Positions 17,914 to 27,732 of a DNA stretch of 64,000 bases are shown piece after piece. Below the pieces are notes generated by a model. It was not told the origin of the DNA. It worked only from the letters and a program-made list of their open reading frames with translations, and did not search any database. This DNA is from Gammaproteobacteria bacterium RIFOXYD12_FULL_61_37. GTDB taxonomy: Bacteria; Pseudomonadota; Gammaproteobacteria; Chromatiales; Chromatiaceae. The position numbers were made by a program, and so were the translations under genes. Location of the stretch: contig MGZB01000002.1 of assembly GCA_001801995.1 (NCBI GenBank), positions 118,035 through 182,034 on the forward strand, read 5' to 3'. Every line of letters begins with the position of its first letter. The first letter of the stretch is position 1.

Positions 17914-19059
17914 ATGACTAAACGCGATTACTACGAAGTCCTCGGCCTCGCCAAGAACGCCGGCGAGGATGAGATCAAGAAATCCTATCGCCGCCTGGCG
18001 ATGAAATATCATCCCGACCGCAACACCGGGGAGCAGGCTGTCGAGGCGGAGAAGATGTTCAAGGAGGCCAAGGAGGCCTACGAGATGCTCTCCGATCCGC
18101 GCAAGCGGGCGGCCTACGACCAGTTCGGCCACGCGGGGGTCGATCCCTCCGCAGGGGGCGGACCTGGTTTCGGCGGGGCGGGTGGCGGCAATTTTAGCGA
18201 CATCTTCGGCGATGTCTTTGGCGACATCTTCGGGGGCGCCGCTGGCGCAAGGCGCGGCGGTCCCAATCGCGGCGCCGACCTGCGCTATAACCTGGAATTG
18301 ACCCTGGAAGAGGCGGTGGCGGGGACCACCGTCAAGATCCGGGTGCCGACACTGGTGGGCTGTACCACCTGCGGCGGCAGCGGGGCCAAGAAAGGCACCA
18401 CGCCAAAGGGCTGTCCCACCTGCGGTGGCGTCGGCCAAGTCCGCATGCAGCAGGGCTTTTTCTCGGTGCAGCAGACCTGCCCCCGCTGTCACGGTCGCGG
18501 CAAGATCATCGAAACCCCCTGCGCTTCCTGTCATGGCCAGGGCCGGGTCCAGGAGCACAAGACCCTTTCCGTCAAGGTGCCGGCCGGGGTCGATACCGGT
18601 GACCGCATCCGCCTGGCGGGCGAGGGCGAGGCCGGCGAGCTGGGCGGGCCGACCGGGGACCTCTATGTTCAGGTCGCGGTCAAGGCGCATCACATCTTCA
18701 CCCGCGAGGATGCCCACCTCTATTGCGAGGTGCCCATCACCATCACCACGGCGGCCCTGGGCGGTGAAATGGAAGTGCCTACCCTGCACGGCAAGGTCAT
18801 GCTCAAGATCCCGCCGGGGACCCAGACCGGCAAACTGTTCCGCCTGCGCGGCAAGGGCGTGAAACCGGTTCGCGGCGGCCCCGAGGGAGACCTGCTGTGC
18901 CGCGTGGCGGTAGAGACCCCGGTCAACCTGACCCAGGAACAGAAGGAACTGTTGCACCGCTTCGAACAGACCCTGGAGCCTGGCTCCTCCCGCCATAACC
19001 CCCAGTCCCAGGGCTGGGTGGACAAGGCCAAGGGGTTCTTCGAGAAGATGGGGTTTTAG
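17914..19059 (+). CDS. dnaJ: DnaJ, Hsp40 co-chaperone
   Basis: 381 residues. The J domain has its HPD motif in [10 protein letters not shown], followed by a Gly/Phe-rich linker. Four CxxCxGxG zinc modules ([32 protein letters not shown]) and the C-terminal substrate domain follow. It stimulates DnaK ATP hydrolysis and delivers clients. It is third in the heat-shock set. Confidence 0.98.
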   Translation: MTKRDYYEVLGLAKNAGEDEIKKSYRRLAMKYHPDRNTGEQAVEAEKMFKEAKEAYEMLSDPRKRAAYDQFGHAGVDPSAGGGPGFGGAGGGNFSDIFGDVFGDIFGGAAGARRGGPNRGADLRYNLELTLEEAVAGTTVKIRVPTLVGCTTCGGSGAKKGTTPKGCPTCGGVGQVRMQQGFFSVQQTCPRCHGRGKIIETPCASCHGQGRVQEHKTLSVKVPAGVDTGDRIRLAGEGEAGELGGPTGDLYVQVAVKAHHIFTREDAHLYCEVPITITTAALGGEMEVPTLHGKVMLKIPPGTQTGKLFRLRGKGVKPVRGGPEGDLLCRVAVETPVNLTQEQKELLHRFEQTLEPGSSRHNPQSQGWVDKAKGFFEKMGF

Positions 19060-19079
19060 CAGCCGATTTGACCGCTTCC

Positions 19080-19986
<907 letters not shown>

Positions 19987-19994
19987 GAGGTGAT

Positions 19995-20213
19995 ATGAAA
20001 ACCTTGACATTAAAACTAGACGATACTGTCAATGAGAAGTTTATCTGGCTTCTGGAGCACTTTTCGTCCGACGAGATCAAGATACTTGAGCAGTCGGATT
20101 ATGTTAGTGATGATGAGTATCTTAGAAGCATGGCGGGGATGGTCGAAAGTATTCAAGAGGCAAGGAGCGAGTCTGCTGAAAAAGGCGTTACTCGCGAACA
20201 ATTGGACTGGTGA
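19995..20213 (+). CDS. Small protein, probable antitoxin of a decayed toxin-antitoxin pair
   Basis: 72 residues (MKTLTLKLDDTVNEKFIWLL start), acidic, with a short N-terminal strand then helices. This is the pattern of small RelB/CopG-type antitoxins, but I do not recognise a specific family. A GAGGTG ribosome site precedes ATG 19995. It overlaps by one base with a 31-codon frame that looks like an internally deleted toxin, and that pairing is the main reason for the antitoxin call. Its base composition is more A+T-rich than dapB just upstream. Confidence 0.6.
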   Translation: MKTLTLKLDDTVNEKFIWLLEHFSSDEIKILEQSDYVSDDEYLRSMAGMVESIQEARSESAEKGVTREQLDW

Positions 20214-20308
20214 TGTACCGCCTGCTTTTTTTGACACAGGCACAGTATGAGGTTGTGGAAGAGGAGCGGCTGATCAAGGTCTATCGCATGTGGACCCATT
20301 ACGAATAA
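20213..20308 (+). pseudogene. Remnant of a RelE/ParE-type toxin, internally deleted
   Basis: Only 31 codons. The first ten (MYRLLFLTQA) look like the beginning of a RelE-fold toxin. The remainder (YEVVEEERLIKVYRMWTHYE, then stop) looks like the C-terminal strands of the same fold. The roughly 50-60 residues normally between them are missing, in frame. The ATG overlaps the antitoxin stop (TGATG), as in intact pairs. This is a pattern judgement; a novel micro-protein cannot be excluded. Confidence 0.5.
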
Positions 20309-20321
20309 TGGTTCGTCTGTT

Positions 20322-20366
20322 GTAGGTTGGCCTTCAGGCCAACCGTCGCCCTGAAGGGCGACCTAC
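20322..20366. repeat. Palindromic repeat after the decayed toxin-antitoxin pair
   Basis: It starts GTAGGTTGGCCTTCAGG and ends CCCTGAAGGGCGACCTAC. The imperfect hairpin lies between converging genes and may help terminate both. Confidence 0.7.
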
Positions 20367-20368
20367 GG

Positions 20369-21043
20369 TTATCCCCTTAGGGTTCCGCTCCACAAGAACT
20401 CTGCCGTTAGGGCCGGGGTGATGGAGGAGTAGAGCAGTCCCAGGTGATTGAGGGGAAGGGTCAGGTGGACCTTCTGGGCCGGGTGGCGGGTTTCTTCGAT
20501 GGTGACGGCCCCGTCGTTGGCCTCTCCGAGTCCTCCGAACAGGGTCGCTATCCCAAAGGGCCTGTCGCCGGTGAACATGGCCCATTCCCGTTCCCCTCTC
20601 CAGGCCGGCAGAACCTCTCCGGACAGACCCCGTTCCAGCGACTTGCCGATCAGCGGACGCCCTATGGCCGACGCGGCGATGCGCCGGGCCAGGCGGCTGC
20701 CCCCTACCGGACTCCCCAGCATCAGGACCCGGCCCGGCGGCAGGTCGCCGAATTGCTCGAAGAGGTGCATCAAGACCAGGCCGCCCAGGCTGTGGGCGAC
20801 ATAGTGAAGCCGCTCAACCTTCAGGGAGCGGATCAGGCCGTGGAGTTGTTCCGCCGCCTGCGCCGGGGTCCCGAGGATGGAGTGGTAGTTGAAGTAGGTA
20901 ACCCGGAAGCCGTGCCCCTTCAGCCGCAGACCGAAGGGCAGCAATTCCAGGGAGTTCATCCAGATGCCGTGGACCAGGATGACATCTTCCGGCGGGCCTT
21001 CGGGTTTCCGGTCAGGGAACAAGAACGATCTTCCCCATGGCAT
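20369..21043 (-). CDS. Alpha/beta hydrolase (lipase-like)
   Basis: 224 residues. The oxyanion-side motif is VILVHGIWMNSLE near residue 22. The nucleophile elbow is YVAHSLGGLV, with serine at about residue 95. A C-terminal histidine that could complete the triad is in LTLPLNHLGLLYS. It resembles the PGAP1/lipase-like cytoplasmic hydrolases; the substrate is unknown. Its first 32 bases overlap the end of the upstream oxidoreductase gene, so the two are probably co-translated. Confidence 0.8.
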   Translation of the reverse strand: MPWGRSFLFPDRKPEGPPEDVILVHGIWMNSLELLPFGLRLKGHGFRVTYFNYHSILGTPAQAAEQLHGLIRSLKVERLHYVAHSLGGLVLMHLFEQFGDLPPGRVLMLGSPVGGSRLARRIAASAIGRPLIGKSLERGLSGEVLPAWRGEREWAMFTGDRPFGIATLFGGLGEANDGAVTIEETRHPAQKVHLTLPLNHLGLLYSSITPALTAEFLWSGTLRG

Positions 21044-22007
21044 GCCCCTCCTCGATCATCCGGTGGGCCTCGGCGGCTCTCTCAAGGGGAAGCCGCTTGC
21101 CGGCCAGGATGCGTAGCTGGCCCGCGTCGATCCAGCGGGCGCATTGGTCGAGGATATCGCCCTGGCGGGCGCGTGCCTCGGGCAGGTGGCGCAGGTGGGG
21201 AGCGAGCATGAAGGTGAGGCTGATGCGCAGGTTGCGGTTGCGGGCCTCTTTGAAGACGACCCCTTCGCCCGGATCGAGGAGGGTCACCAGGTCGCCGTAG
21301 CGGGCGGTGCAGGGGATGCTCTGTTTGAAGACCTCGGGGCCGACGGTGTCGAGGACCACGTCGGCGCCCCGGCCGCCGGTCAGCTCGTTGACCTGGGCGG
21401 CAAAGTCATGCTGGGTATAGAGGATGACCTCGTCCGCCCCCAATTCCTGGACGAAGCGGGCCTTTTCCGCGTGGCTGACGGTGGTCAACACCCGCGCGCC
21501 CCGGATCTTGGCCAATTGGATGGCCAGGTGGCCGACGCCGCCAGCCCCGGCGTGGATCAGGACGGTCTGGCCTTCGCTCAGGCGGGCGCGGTCGAAGAGG
21601 GCCTCCCAGGCGGTGATCAGGGCCAGGGGGCCGGCGGCAGCCGTTTCGAAGTCGAGGCTGGCGGGCATGGCGCGGGCGAATTGCTGGTCGATGACCCGGT
21701 ATTCGGCATAGTTGCCCTGATCGTCGCCGAGCCCCCCGTGGCAGAACCAGACTTTATCGCCGGGTTTGAAGCGGTCCACGTCCGGGCCGGTCTCCACCAC
21801 CTCGCCCGCCCCGTCGCAACCCAGGACGGCAGGGAGCGCATCGGGGTAGAGGAGGCCACGGGAACGCAGTTTGCTGTCGATGGGGTTGACCCCGGCGGCG
21901 CGGATGCGCACCTTGATCTGGCCGGGGGCCTGGATGGCGGGATCGGCGATTTCCTGGAGCTGGAGGCGGTCGCAGGGACCGGTCCCGGTCATGATGATAG
22001 CTTTCAT
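21012..22007 (-). CDS. Zinc-independent quinone oxidoreductase-like MDR enzyme
   Basis: 331 residues of the medium-chain dehydrogenase/reductase superfamily. The N-terminal GroES-like domain has GVNPIDSKLRSRG, and the Rossmann fold has VLIHAGAGGVGHLAIQLAK at about 145-163. The usual zinc-ligand cluster is not evident, which fits the quinone oxidoreductase branch using NADPH. The substrate cannot be read from sequence. It is first of a two-gene minus-strand unit with the hydrolase. Confidence 0.85.
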   Translation of the reverse strand: MKAIIMTGTGPCDRLQLQEIADPAIQAPGQIKVRIRAAGVNPIDSKLRSRGLLYPDALPAVLGCDGAGEVVETGPDVDRFKPGDKVWFCHGGLGDDQGNYAEYRVIDQQFARAMPASLDFETAAAGPLALITAWEALFDRARLSEGQTVLIHAGAGGVGHLAIQLAKIRGARVLTTVSHAEKARFVQELGADEVILYTQHDFAAQVNELTGGRGADVVLDTVGPEVFKQSIPCTARYGDLVTLLDPGEGVVFKEARNRNLRISLTFMLAPHLRHLPEARARQGDILDQCARWIDAGQLRILAGKRLPLERAAEAHRMIEEGHAMGKIVLVP

Positions 22008-22127
22008 TTAGTGTTATCCTTGGATTTGAGTTTGGTATTCAAGTCAATCTAATACCCCCGGCCCCTGAATGCCAGAGATGCCCTTTTCTCAGATCCCCCG
22101 ATACCCCTATTTTCCAAGTAATCCGCC

Positions 22128-24479
22128 GTGCCCTCCAGACCCAGCAAAGACCCTCACGAAAGCCCGGAATCCCGCAAGGCTGTCCGTTCCAAACCCAGGC
22201 CGAGTCGGCGGGGCCACGGTTGGGGCCTGCGGCTGTTCGCTATCTTTTTTCTCTGTTCGCTGATCCTCGCCGGTTATATCCATCACCTGGATGGCGTGGT
22301 GCGGGTCAAGTTCGAGGGCAAGCGCTGGGCGGTGCCTGCCCATGTCTATGCCCGTCCCCTGGAGCTGTTTCCCGGCGCCCAGACCGGCCGCGAGCAGATG
22401 CTCCACGAGCTGAGTCAACTGGGCTACCGGTCCGAGGCAGACGCCCCCAGGCCGGGCACCTACGCCTTGCGCGGGGAGACCGGCCTGCGCGTTCACAGCC
22501 GCAGTTTCGAGTTCTGGGACGGGAAAGAGCCCTCGCGGCAGGTGGATGTGGAATTCACCAAGACGCGGGTTTCCGCCATTCGTTTGGCCGGGGGTGAAGA
22601 GATTGCCCTGCTGCGCCTGGAGCCCTTTCTGATCGCCAGCATCCACCCGGCCCAGAGCGAAGACCGGGTCCTGCTGCGCTTCCAGGATCTGCCCCAGACC
22701 CTGATTGGCGCCCTCATCGCCGCCGAGGACCGGGAGTTCTTCGGCCATCACGGGGTCTCGCTCAAAGGCATCTCCCGCGCCATGTGGGCCAACGTCAAGG
22801 CCCGGCGGCTGGTGCAGGGCGGCAGTACCCTGACCCAGCAACTGGTCAAAAACTTCTACCTGACCCAGGAACGCACGCTGGAGCGCAAGATCAACGAGGC
22901 CCTCATGGCCCTGGTCCTGGACTACCGCTACGGCAAGGAAGAGATCATGGAGGCCTACGCCAACGAGATCTTCCTGGGGCAGGACGGCCAGCGGGCGATC
23001 CACGGTTTCGGCCTCGCCTCCCGCTACTATTTCAACCGCCCCTTGCAGGAATTGGATGTGGCCGGCCAGGCGTTGTTGATCGCCCTGATCCGGGGTCCCT
23101 CTTTCTATAATCCGGTGCGCCGCCCGGAGCGGGCGAAGGGCCGCCGGGACATGGTCCTCGATCTGATGGCGGAATACGGCGTCATCACCGCCGAGGCGGC
23201 CGTGCAGGCCAAGGCGGCCCCCCTGGGGCTCTCCATCGCCAAGCGGGCGGGCGGGACAAACTACCCCGCCTTCATGGATCTGGTGCGCCGGCAACTGAGC
23301 CGCGATTATCGCCTGGAGGACCTGAATTCCGAGGGTTTGCGCATCTACACCACGCTCGATCCCTGGGTCCAGGATCAGGCGGAGTCGGCCCTGGTCGATC
23401 GCCTTGCCGTCTTCGAGACCCAGCGGCCGAAGCTCAAGGATAAGCTGGATGGTGCCATGGTCGTGGTGGGCAGGGATGACGGCGAGGTGCAATCGGTCGT
23501 CGGCGGGCGCAGCATCGGTTTCGCCGGGTTCAACCGCGCCCTGGACGCCGTCCGTCCCATCGGTTCCCTGGTCAAGCCGGCGGTCTATCTGACGGCGCTG
23601 GCACGGCCAGAGACCTACAACCTGGCTACCCCCCTGAAGGACGAGCCCGTCAGCCTCTCCATCCGAGGCGCGCCCACCTGGTCGCCCAAGAACTACGACG
23701 GCAAGCTTCACGGTTCGATCCCTCTGTACGACGCCCTGGCCCAATCCTACAACCTGGCCACGGTCAGACTTGGGCTTGAGATCGGCGTGGGCCCGGTGGC
23801 CAACACCCTGCGCGAACTGGGGGTGGTCCGGCCCATCGAGGAGTATCCCTCCCTGTTCCTGGGGACGCTCGCCCTCTCCCCCCTGGAAGTGGCCCAGGTC
23901 TATCAGACCCTGGCCGCCGGCGGCTACTGGACCCCCTTGCGGACCATCCGCGAGGTGCTGGCCCAGGACGGCAAGCCGCTGCAACGCTATCCCCTGGAGG
24001 TGCGACAGGCGGTGCCGGGCGCACCGGTCCATCTCCTGACCACCGCCATGCAGAAGGTGGTCCAGTCGGGCACGGCCGCGTCTCTTTCCCATTGGTTGCC
24101 GGCCAATCTCGGCGTCGCGGGCAAGACGGGGACGACCGACGAGATGCGCGACAGTTGGTTCGCGGGCTTTACCGGGGACCGGGTGGCCGTGACCTGGGTC
24201 GGCCGGGACGACAACGAACCGACCGGTCTGACCGGGGCCACGGGCGCCTTGCAGGTGTGGGGGGCGGCCCTGAGCCGCGTCTCCCTCGCCCCCTTGGAGC
24301 TGATCCCCCCCGATACCATCGTCTTCGTGCAGGTCGATCCCAAGACCGGGTTGCAGCCGGGCCAGGGATGCGCTGCAATGCCACTGACCGAGGCGCCCTT
24401 CGTGCGGGGCTTTGAGCCCTTGCCGCAAGACTGCGTCCAGGTGCCGGAACGGAAGAATATGTTTTGGGAGATATTTTGA
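22128..24479 (+). CDS. mrcB: Penicillin-binding protein 1B, bifunctional peptidoglycan synthase
   Basis: 783 residues from a GTG start at 22128. A basic cytoplasmic tail and one transmembrane helix (about 36-54) are followed by a UB2H-like region. The glycosyltransferase domain has catalytic Glu200 in AAEDREFFGHHG. The transpeptidase domain has active Ser480 in GSLVKP, then SYN (QSYNLATVRLG) and KTGTT. It polymerises and cross-links the cell wall at the inner membrane. It overlaps the downstream lipoprotein gene by one base, suggesting coupled expression and possibly partnership. Confidence 0.95.
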   Translation: MPSRPSKDPHESPESRKAVRSKPRPSRRGHGWGLRLFAIFFLCSLILAGYIHHLDGVVRVKFEGKRWAVPAHVYARPLELFPGAQTGREQMLHELSQLGYRSEADAPRPGTYALRGETGLRVHSRSFEFWDGKEPSRQVDVEFTKTRVSAIRLAGGEEIALLRLEPFLIASIHPAQSEDRVLLRFQDLPQTLIGALIAAEDREFFGHHGVSLKGISRAMWANVKARRLVQGGSTLTQQLVKNFYLTQERTLERKINEALMALVLDYRYGKEEIMEAYANEIFLGQDGQRAIHGFGLASRYYFNRPLQELDVAGQALLIALIRGPSFYNPVRRPERAKGRRDMVLDLMAEYGVITAEAAVQAKAAPLGLSIAKRAGGTNYPAFMDLVRRQLSRDYRLEDLNSEGLRIYTTLDPWVQDQAESALVDRLAVFETQRPKLKDKLDGAMVVVGRDDGEVQSVVGGRSIGFAGFNRALDAVRPIGSLVKPAVYLTALARPETYNLATPLKDEPVSLSIRGAPTWSPKNYDGKLHGSIPLYDALAQSYNLATVRLGLEIGVGPVANTLRELGVVRPIEEYPSLFLGTLALSPLEVAQVYQTLAAGGYWTPLRTIREVLAQDGKPLQRYPLEVRQAVPGAPVHLLTTAMQKVVQSGTAASLSHWLPANLGVAGKTGTTDEMRDSWFAGFTGDRVAVTWVGRDDNEPTGLTGATGALQVWGAALSRVSLAPLELIPPDTIVFVQVDPKTGLQPGQGCAAMPLTEAPFVRGFEPLPQDCVQVPERKNMFWEIF

Positions 24480-25027
24480 TGAGACTATCGCTTGGCTTGG
24501 CTTGTTCGGCCCTATTTTTATCCGCCTGCGGTTCCACCCCTTTCCAGCAGCAATCGCCCCCTCCGGCGGGGACCGGTGTGGTCGTCGGGGGGATAGGCAC
24601 ACCGGCGCCCGTGGAAGAGCCCGGCCTCGCAAACGAGCCGGTCACTCTGGCCTCCGCGCGCCCCATCTCGCCGGAACCCCGATACGCCCAGCGCGAACCC
24701 ACTACCGGAAGCGCCGTCCGCTCCCTGATGCAGACGGCGGAACAGCAATCCTCCTCGGGCGACTCCACCGCCGCCGCCGCCACCCTCGAACGCGCCCTGC
24801 GCATCGAGCCGCGCAATCCCCTGCTGCTCTCCCGGCTGGCCTCGGTACGCCATGGTCAGGGTCAATACCAGCGCGCGGTCAACTTTGCCGCCAAGTCGAA
24901 CTCCGTTGCAGGAGGAAACCAGGGACTCAAGCGCGACAACTGGCAACTGATTGCCAAGTCCCGCCGCGCCATGGGTGACGAACCCGGCGCCCGCGAGGCC
25001 GAACTCAAGGCCAATGAGGCCTATTGA
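24479..25027 (+). CDS. TPR lipoprotein downstream of PBP1B
   Basis: 182 residues. A signal peptide ends in a lipobox (LFLSAC, Cys17). A Pro/Gly-rich linker follows, then TPR-like helices (AAATLERALRIEPRNPLLLS onward). Its start ATG overlaps the mrcB stop. Outer-membrane lipoproteins that activate class A PBPs are well known (LpoB for PBP1B). This one is not recognisably LpoB, but its position makes a PBP1B partner role a reasonable inference. Confidence 0.8.
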   Translation: MRLSLGLACSALFLSACGSTPFQQQSPPPAGTGVVVGGIGTPAPVEEPGLANEPVTLASARPISPEPRYAQREPTTGSAVRSLMQTAEQQSSSGDSTAAAATLERALRIEPRNPLLLSRLASVRHGQGQYQRAVNFAAKSNSVAGGNQGLKRDNWQLIAKSRRAMGDEPGAREAELKANEAY

Positions 25028-25031
25028 ATCC

Positions 25032-25075
25032 TGTAGGTTGGGTTACGGCGGAAATACCGCCTAACCCAACCTACA
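25032..25075. repeat. Palindromic repeat upstream of the DinG-type helicase
   Basis: A 44-base hairpin with arms TGTAGGTTGGGTTA(C)GGCGG and its complement, closely related to the element at 240-361. It ends ten bases before the helicase ATG. Confidence 0.8.
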
Positions 25076-25085
25076 ATATTCCTTT

Positions 25086-27008
25086 ATGAACAAAGAGATG
25101 CACGACATCTTCGGCCCGGACGGCCTCTTGGCCGGCGCCATTCCCGGTTTCAGCCACCGCCGCCAGCAGGCCGAAATGGCCGAGGCCGTCGCCGGGCTGA
25201 TCGAAAAGGGCGGGGTGCTGGTGGCGGAGGCGGGCACCGGCACGGGCAAGACCTTTGCCTATCTGGCCCCGGCGATCCTCTCCAAGCGCAAGGTGATCGT
25301 CTCCACCGGCACCAAGAACCTCCAGGACCAGCTCTTCAACCGCGACCTGCCCACCCTGCGCGAAGCCCTCGGGGTGCCCCTGCGGGCGGCGCTGTTGAAG
25401 GGCCGGGCCAACTACCTCTGCCTGCACCGGCTGGACGAGGCCCATTTCGATCCCCGCAGCCGCACGCGGGAGATGGAAGACCTCCTGAGCCGGGCCGAGG
25501 TCTGGCGCAACCGGACCCGGAACGGCGATATCGCCGAACTCTCCGACATCCCCGAGCACGCCCCCCTCTGGCCCCTGATTACCTCCACCACCGACAACTG
25601 CCTGGGTCAGGAATGCCCGGTCTATGCCCAATGCCACCTGGTCGAGGCGCGCAAGCGGGCCCAGGAGGCGGACTTGGTGGTGATCAACCACTATCTTCTC
25701 TGCGCCGATTTCGCCCTCAAGGAGGAAGGCTTCGGCGAGCTGCTGCCCGACGCCGACCTCTTCGTCATCGACGAGGCCCATCAACTGCCCGAGGTGGCGG
25801 GCGACTTCTTCGGCGATGCCGTCGGCGGCCGCCAGCTCACGGAGCTGGCCCGCGATCTGGAAATGGCCCACCAGAAGGAAGCGGGCGACATGCCATCCCT
25901 GCCGAAACAGTGCGACAAACTGACCAAGTCGGTGCGCGACCTGCGCCTCTTGTTTGGTTTGGATCTGCGGCGCGGGGCCTGGCGGGAGGTGGAGGCCGAT
26001 GCCCAGTTGCGCGAAGGGCTGGAACGGGTGCGGCAGGAACTGGCCCTGCTGATCGAAAAGCTGAAGCCCATGAAAGGGCGCGGCAAGGGACTCGACAGTT
26101 GCCTGGAACGGGCCGAGACCCTGGCCGGCCGCTGGGACCGCATCACCCAGATTGGCGAAGACAAGGATATCCGCTGGTTCGAGACCCATACCCAAAGCTT
26201 CCGCATCAACCGCACCCCGCTGGAGATCTCCGGTCCCTTCGAGGCGGCCATGCAACGCCACCCCGCGCGCTGGGTATTCACCTCGGCCACCCTGGCGGTG
26301 GGGGAGAGCTTCGACCTCTTCCGCGATCAGTTGGGTCTGCGCGAGGCCCAAACCGCCCGCTGGGACAGCCCCTTCGATTTCCCCAGCCAGGCCCTCTGGT
26401 TCGTGCCCCGTGGCCTGCCCGAACCCAGCAGCCCCGATTACACCGGGGCGGTCATCGAACAGGCCCTGCCTGTGCTGGAAGCGAGCCGTGGCCGCGCCTT
26501 CCTGCTCTTCACGAGTCACCGCGCCTTGCAAGCCGCCGCCCGCCTGTTGAAGGGACGGGTCGAGTTCCCCCTCTTCATCCAGGGAGACGCCCCCAAGGCC
26601 GAGCTGGTCGAGCGCTTTCGCGCCTCGGGCAATGGCGTCCTGCTGGGGACATCGAGCTTCTGGGAAGGGGTGGACGTGAAGGGCGAGGCCCTCTCCTGCG
26701 TCGTCATCGACAAACTCCCCTTCGCCTCGCCCGGCGATCCCGTGCTCCAGGCGCGGCTCGACGCCATGAAGCGCCGGGGCGGCAACCCCTTCCTGAGCTA
26801 TCAGGTCCCCCAGGCGGCGATTGCCTTGAAGCAGGGCGCGGGCCGCCTGATCCGCGATGTGGACGACCGGGGCCTGCTGATGGTCTGCGACCCCCGTCTC
26901 CTGCGGCGCGGCTACGGCCAGATCTTCCTCGACAGCATGCCCCCCTTCGCCCGCACCCGCGAATTGGCGGATGTGTTGGCCTTCTTTGGGCGCCGGGGAG
27001 AAGATTGA
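25086..27008 (+). CDS. yoaA: DinG/YoaA-family ATP-dependent helicase
   Basis: 640 residues of the XPD-like superfamily 2 helicases that act on damaged or structured DNA. Motif I is AEAGTGTGKTFAYL, motif II is DEAHQLPE, and motif VI has AIALKQGAGRLIRD. Cysteines at the expected Fe-S cluster positions are visible (NYLCLHR, then CLGQECPVYAQC). The length fits YoaA rather than DinG. It appears to be a single gene after a hairpin repeat. Confidence 0.92.
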   Translation: MNKEMHDIFGPDGLLAGAIPGFSHRRQQAEMAEAVAGLIEKGGVLVAEAGTGTGKTFAYLAPAILSKRKVIVSTGTKNLQDQLFNRDLPTLREALGVPLRAALLKGRANYLCLHRLDEAHFDPRSRTREMEDLLSRAEVWRNRTRNGDIAELSDIPEHAPLWPLITSTTDNCLGQECPVYAQCHLVEARKRAQEADLVVINHYLLCADFALKEEGFGELLPDADLFVIDEAHQLPEVAGDFFGDAVGGRQLTELARDLEMAHQKEAGDMPSLPKQCDKLTKSVRDLRLLFGLDLRRGAWREVEADAQLREGLERVRQELALLIEKLKPMKGRGKGLDSCLERAETLAGRWDRITQIGEDKDIRWFETHTQSFRINRTPLEISGPFEAAMQRHPARWVFTSATLAVGESFDLFRDQLGLREAQTARWDSPFDFPSQALWFVPRGLPEPSSPDYTGAVIEQALPVLEASRGRAFLLFTSHRALQAAARLLKGRVEFPLFIQGDAPKAELVERFRASGNGVLLGTSSFWEGVDVKGEALSCVVIDKLPFASPGDPVLQARLDAMKRRGGNPFLSYQVPQAAIALKQGAGRLIRDVDDRGLLMVCDPRLLRRGYGQIFLDSMPPFARTRELADVLAFFGRRGED

Positions 27009-27102
27009 TCAATACCCCTTGCCCATCCTACCGATCTACCCCCATCCCCATTGAATTGAAAGAAAAAAGGGGTGTGCGCCAGCACAAACTGGCAAGCAGG
27101 GA

Positions 27103-27158
27103 GAAAGGGGTCAAGTCTTGCAATCACACATGCGTGATTGCAAGACTTGACCCCTTTC
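27103..27158. repeat. Perfect 25-bp palindrome at the truncated end of the Abi gene
   Basis: Arms 27103-27127 and 27134-27158 are perfectly complementary, separated by six bases. They contain the word GGGGTCAAGTCTTGCAATC, which I recognise as a sequence recurring in many proteobacteria near REP-associated tyrosine transposases (from memory, not verified). No transposase gene is in the window. The Abi reading frame runs into and stops inside this element. Confidence 0.85.
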
Positions 27159-27558
27159 TTCCCTTGATACGCTCGATGAACTTGTCATGCCGGTAGCTGG
27201 GCACGAAGTGGGCAGCATCCATGAACCAATGCGGGACATAAAGTTCGCTCATCGTCTGCGAGAACTGGGCGCGGAAAGCGACCTCGATACGCTCCACTGC
27301 ATCCATCACCGCCAGCCGCAACTTGCGGTCGAAAACGTGTAGGTCGAGGATGTCCTCGAAGCTGACGCCATCGAGAAAGCGATGCGAACCGTCGGCGTTG
27401 TAATTCACCTGAAACGGCAGCGCGTAACCGGCCAGCCGGTAGTAGCCGACGAAGCGCAAGTAATGCTTGGCGCGTTGCTCGTCGGCAATCACCAGCCCGC
27501 GACTCTTCAGCAGCGCGATCTGGTCATCAATCGAAGTGGCAGGCTTGGTGAATTGCAT
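27124..27558 (-). pseudogene. Abi_2-family (AbiD/AbiF-type) gene, 3'-truncated
   Basis: 144 codons from ATG 27556-27558. The N-terminal half is clearly Abi_2: SIDDQIALLKSRGLVI, the HYLRFVGYYRLAGYALPF signature, FDRKLRLAVMDAVERIEVAF and VPHWFMDAAHF. Full-length members are about 300 residues and carry a HEPN-type RNase centre. Here the frame enters the palindrome at 27158 and ends after about ten palindrome-encoded residues, so the C-terminal half is lost. The position where relatives often have an R-x4-H motif reads RAQFSQ, so activity is doubtful even apart from truncation. A terminator-like hairpin with a U-tract lies directly upstream. Confidence 0.75.
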
Positions 27559-27564
27559 GGGCAA

Positions 27565-27680
27565 TAAAAAACCCGCCGGGGTGCGTTTGCAAGCAGAGGC
27601 GTGGCGGGTATTGTTGAGCGAAGTATAGGGGGGCAGCCCCAGCGATGGTCAAGGCCAGAATGTTACGGGCAAACCGGGAA
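27565..27680 (-). ncRNA. Candidate AbiF-type non-coding RNA upstream of the Abi gene
   Basis: Seven bases before the Abi ATG lies a hairpin (ACCCGCC at 27603-27609 on the minus-strand transcript, pairing with GGCGGGT at 27571-27577), followed by six U residues. A terminator placed directly before a start codon, with no ribosome site between, implies that a short RNA made from upstream ends here. Further 5', GGGGCTGCCCC can form another stem. Abi_2/AbiF genes are known to be preceded by a structured RNA (abiF motif) proposed to act as the antitoxin. The 5' end given is a guess; I could not test the covariance model. Confidence 0.45.
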
Positions 27681-27708
27681 CAGTGTCGGAAAACCATGGC
27701 GAATCCGC

Positions 27709-27732
27709 AAAAGTCGGCGCTGGCAAGACGGC
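27709..27732 (-). repeat. 25-bp dispersed repeat, copy a
   Basis: On the plus strand this is AAAAGTCGGCGCTGGC followed by AAGACGGC. It is one of five copies in 27.7-32.0 kb. It lies about 150 bases upstream of the Abi gene, just 5' of the candidate RNA, with the same orientation relative to its downstream gene as copies d and e. Confidence 0.8.
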
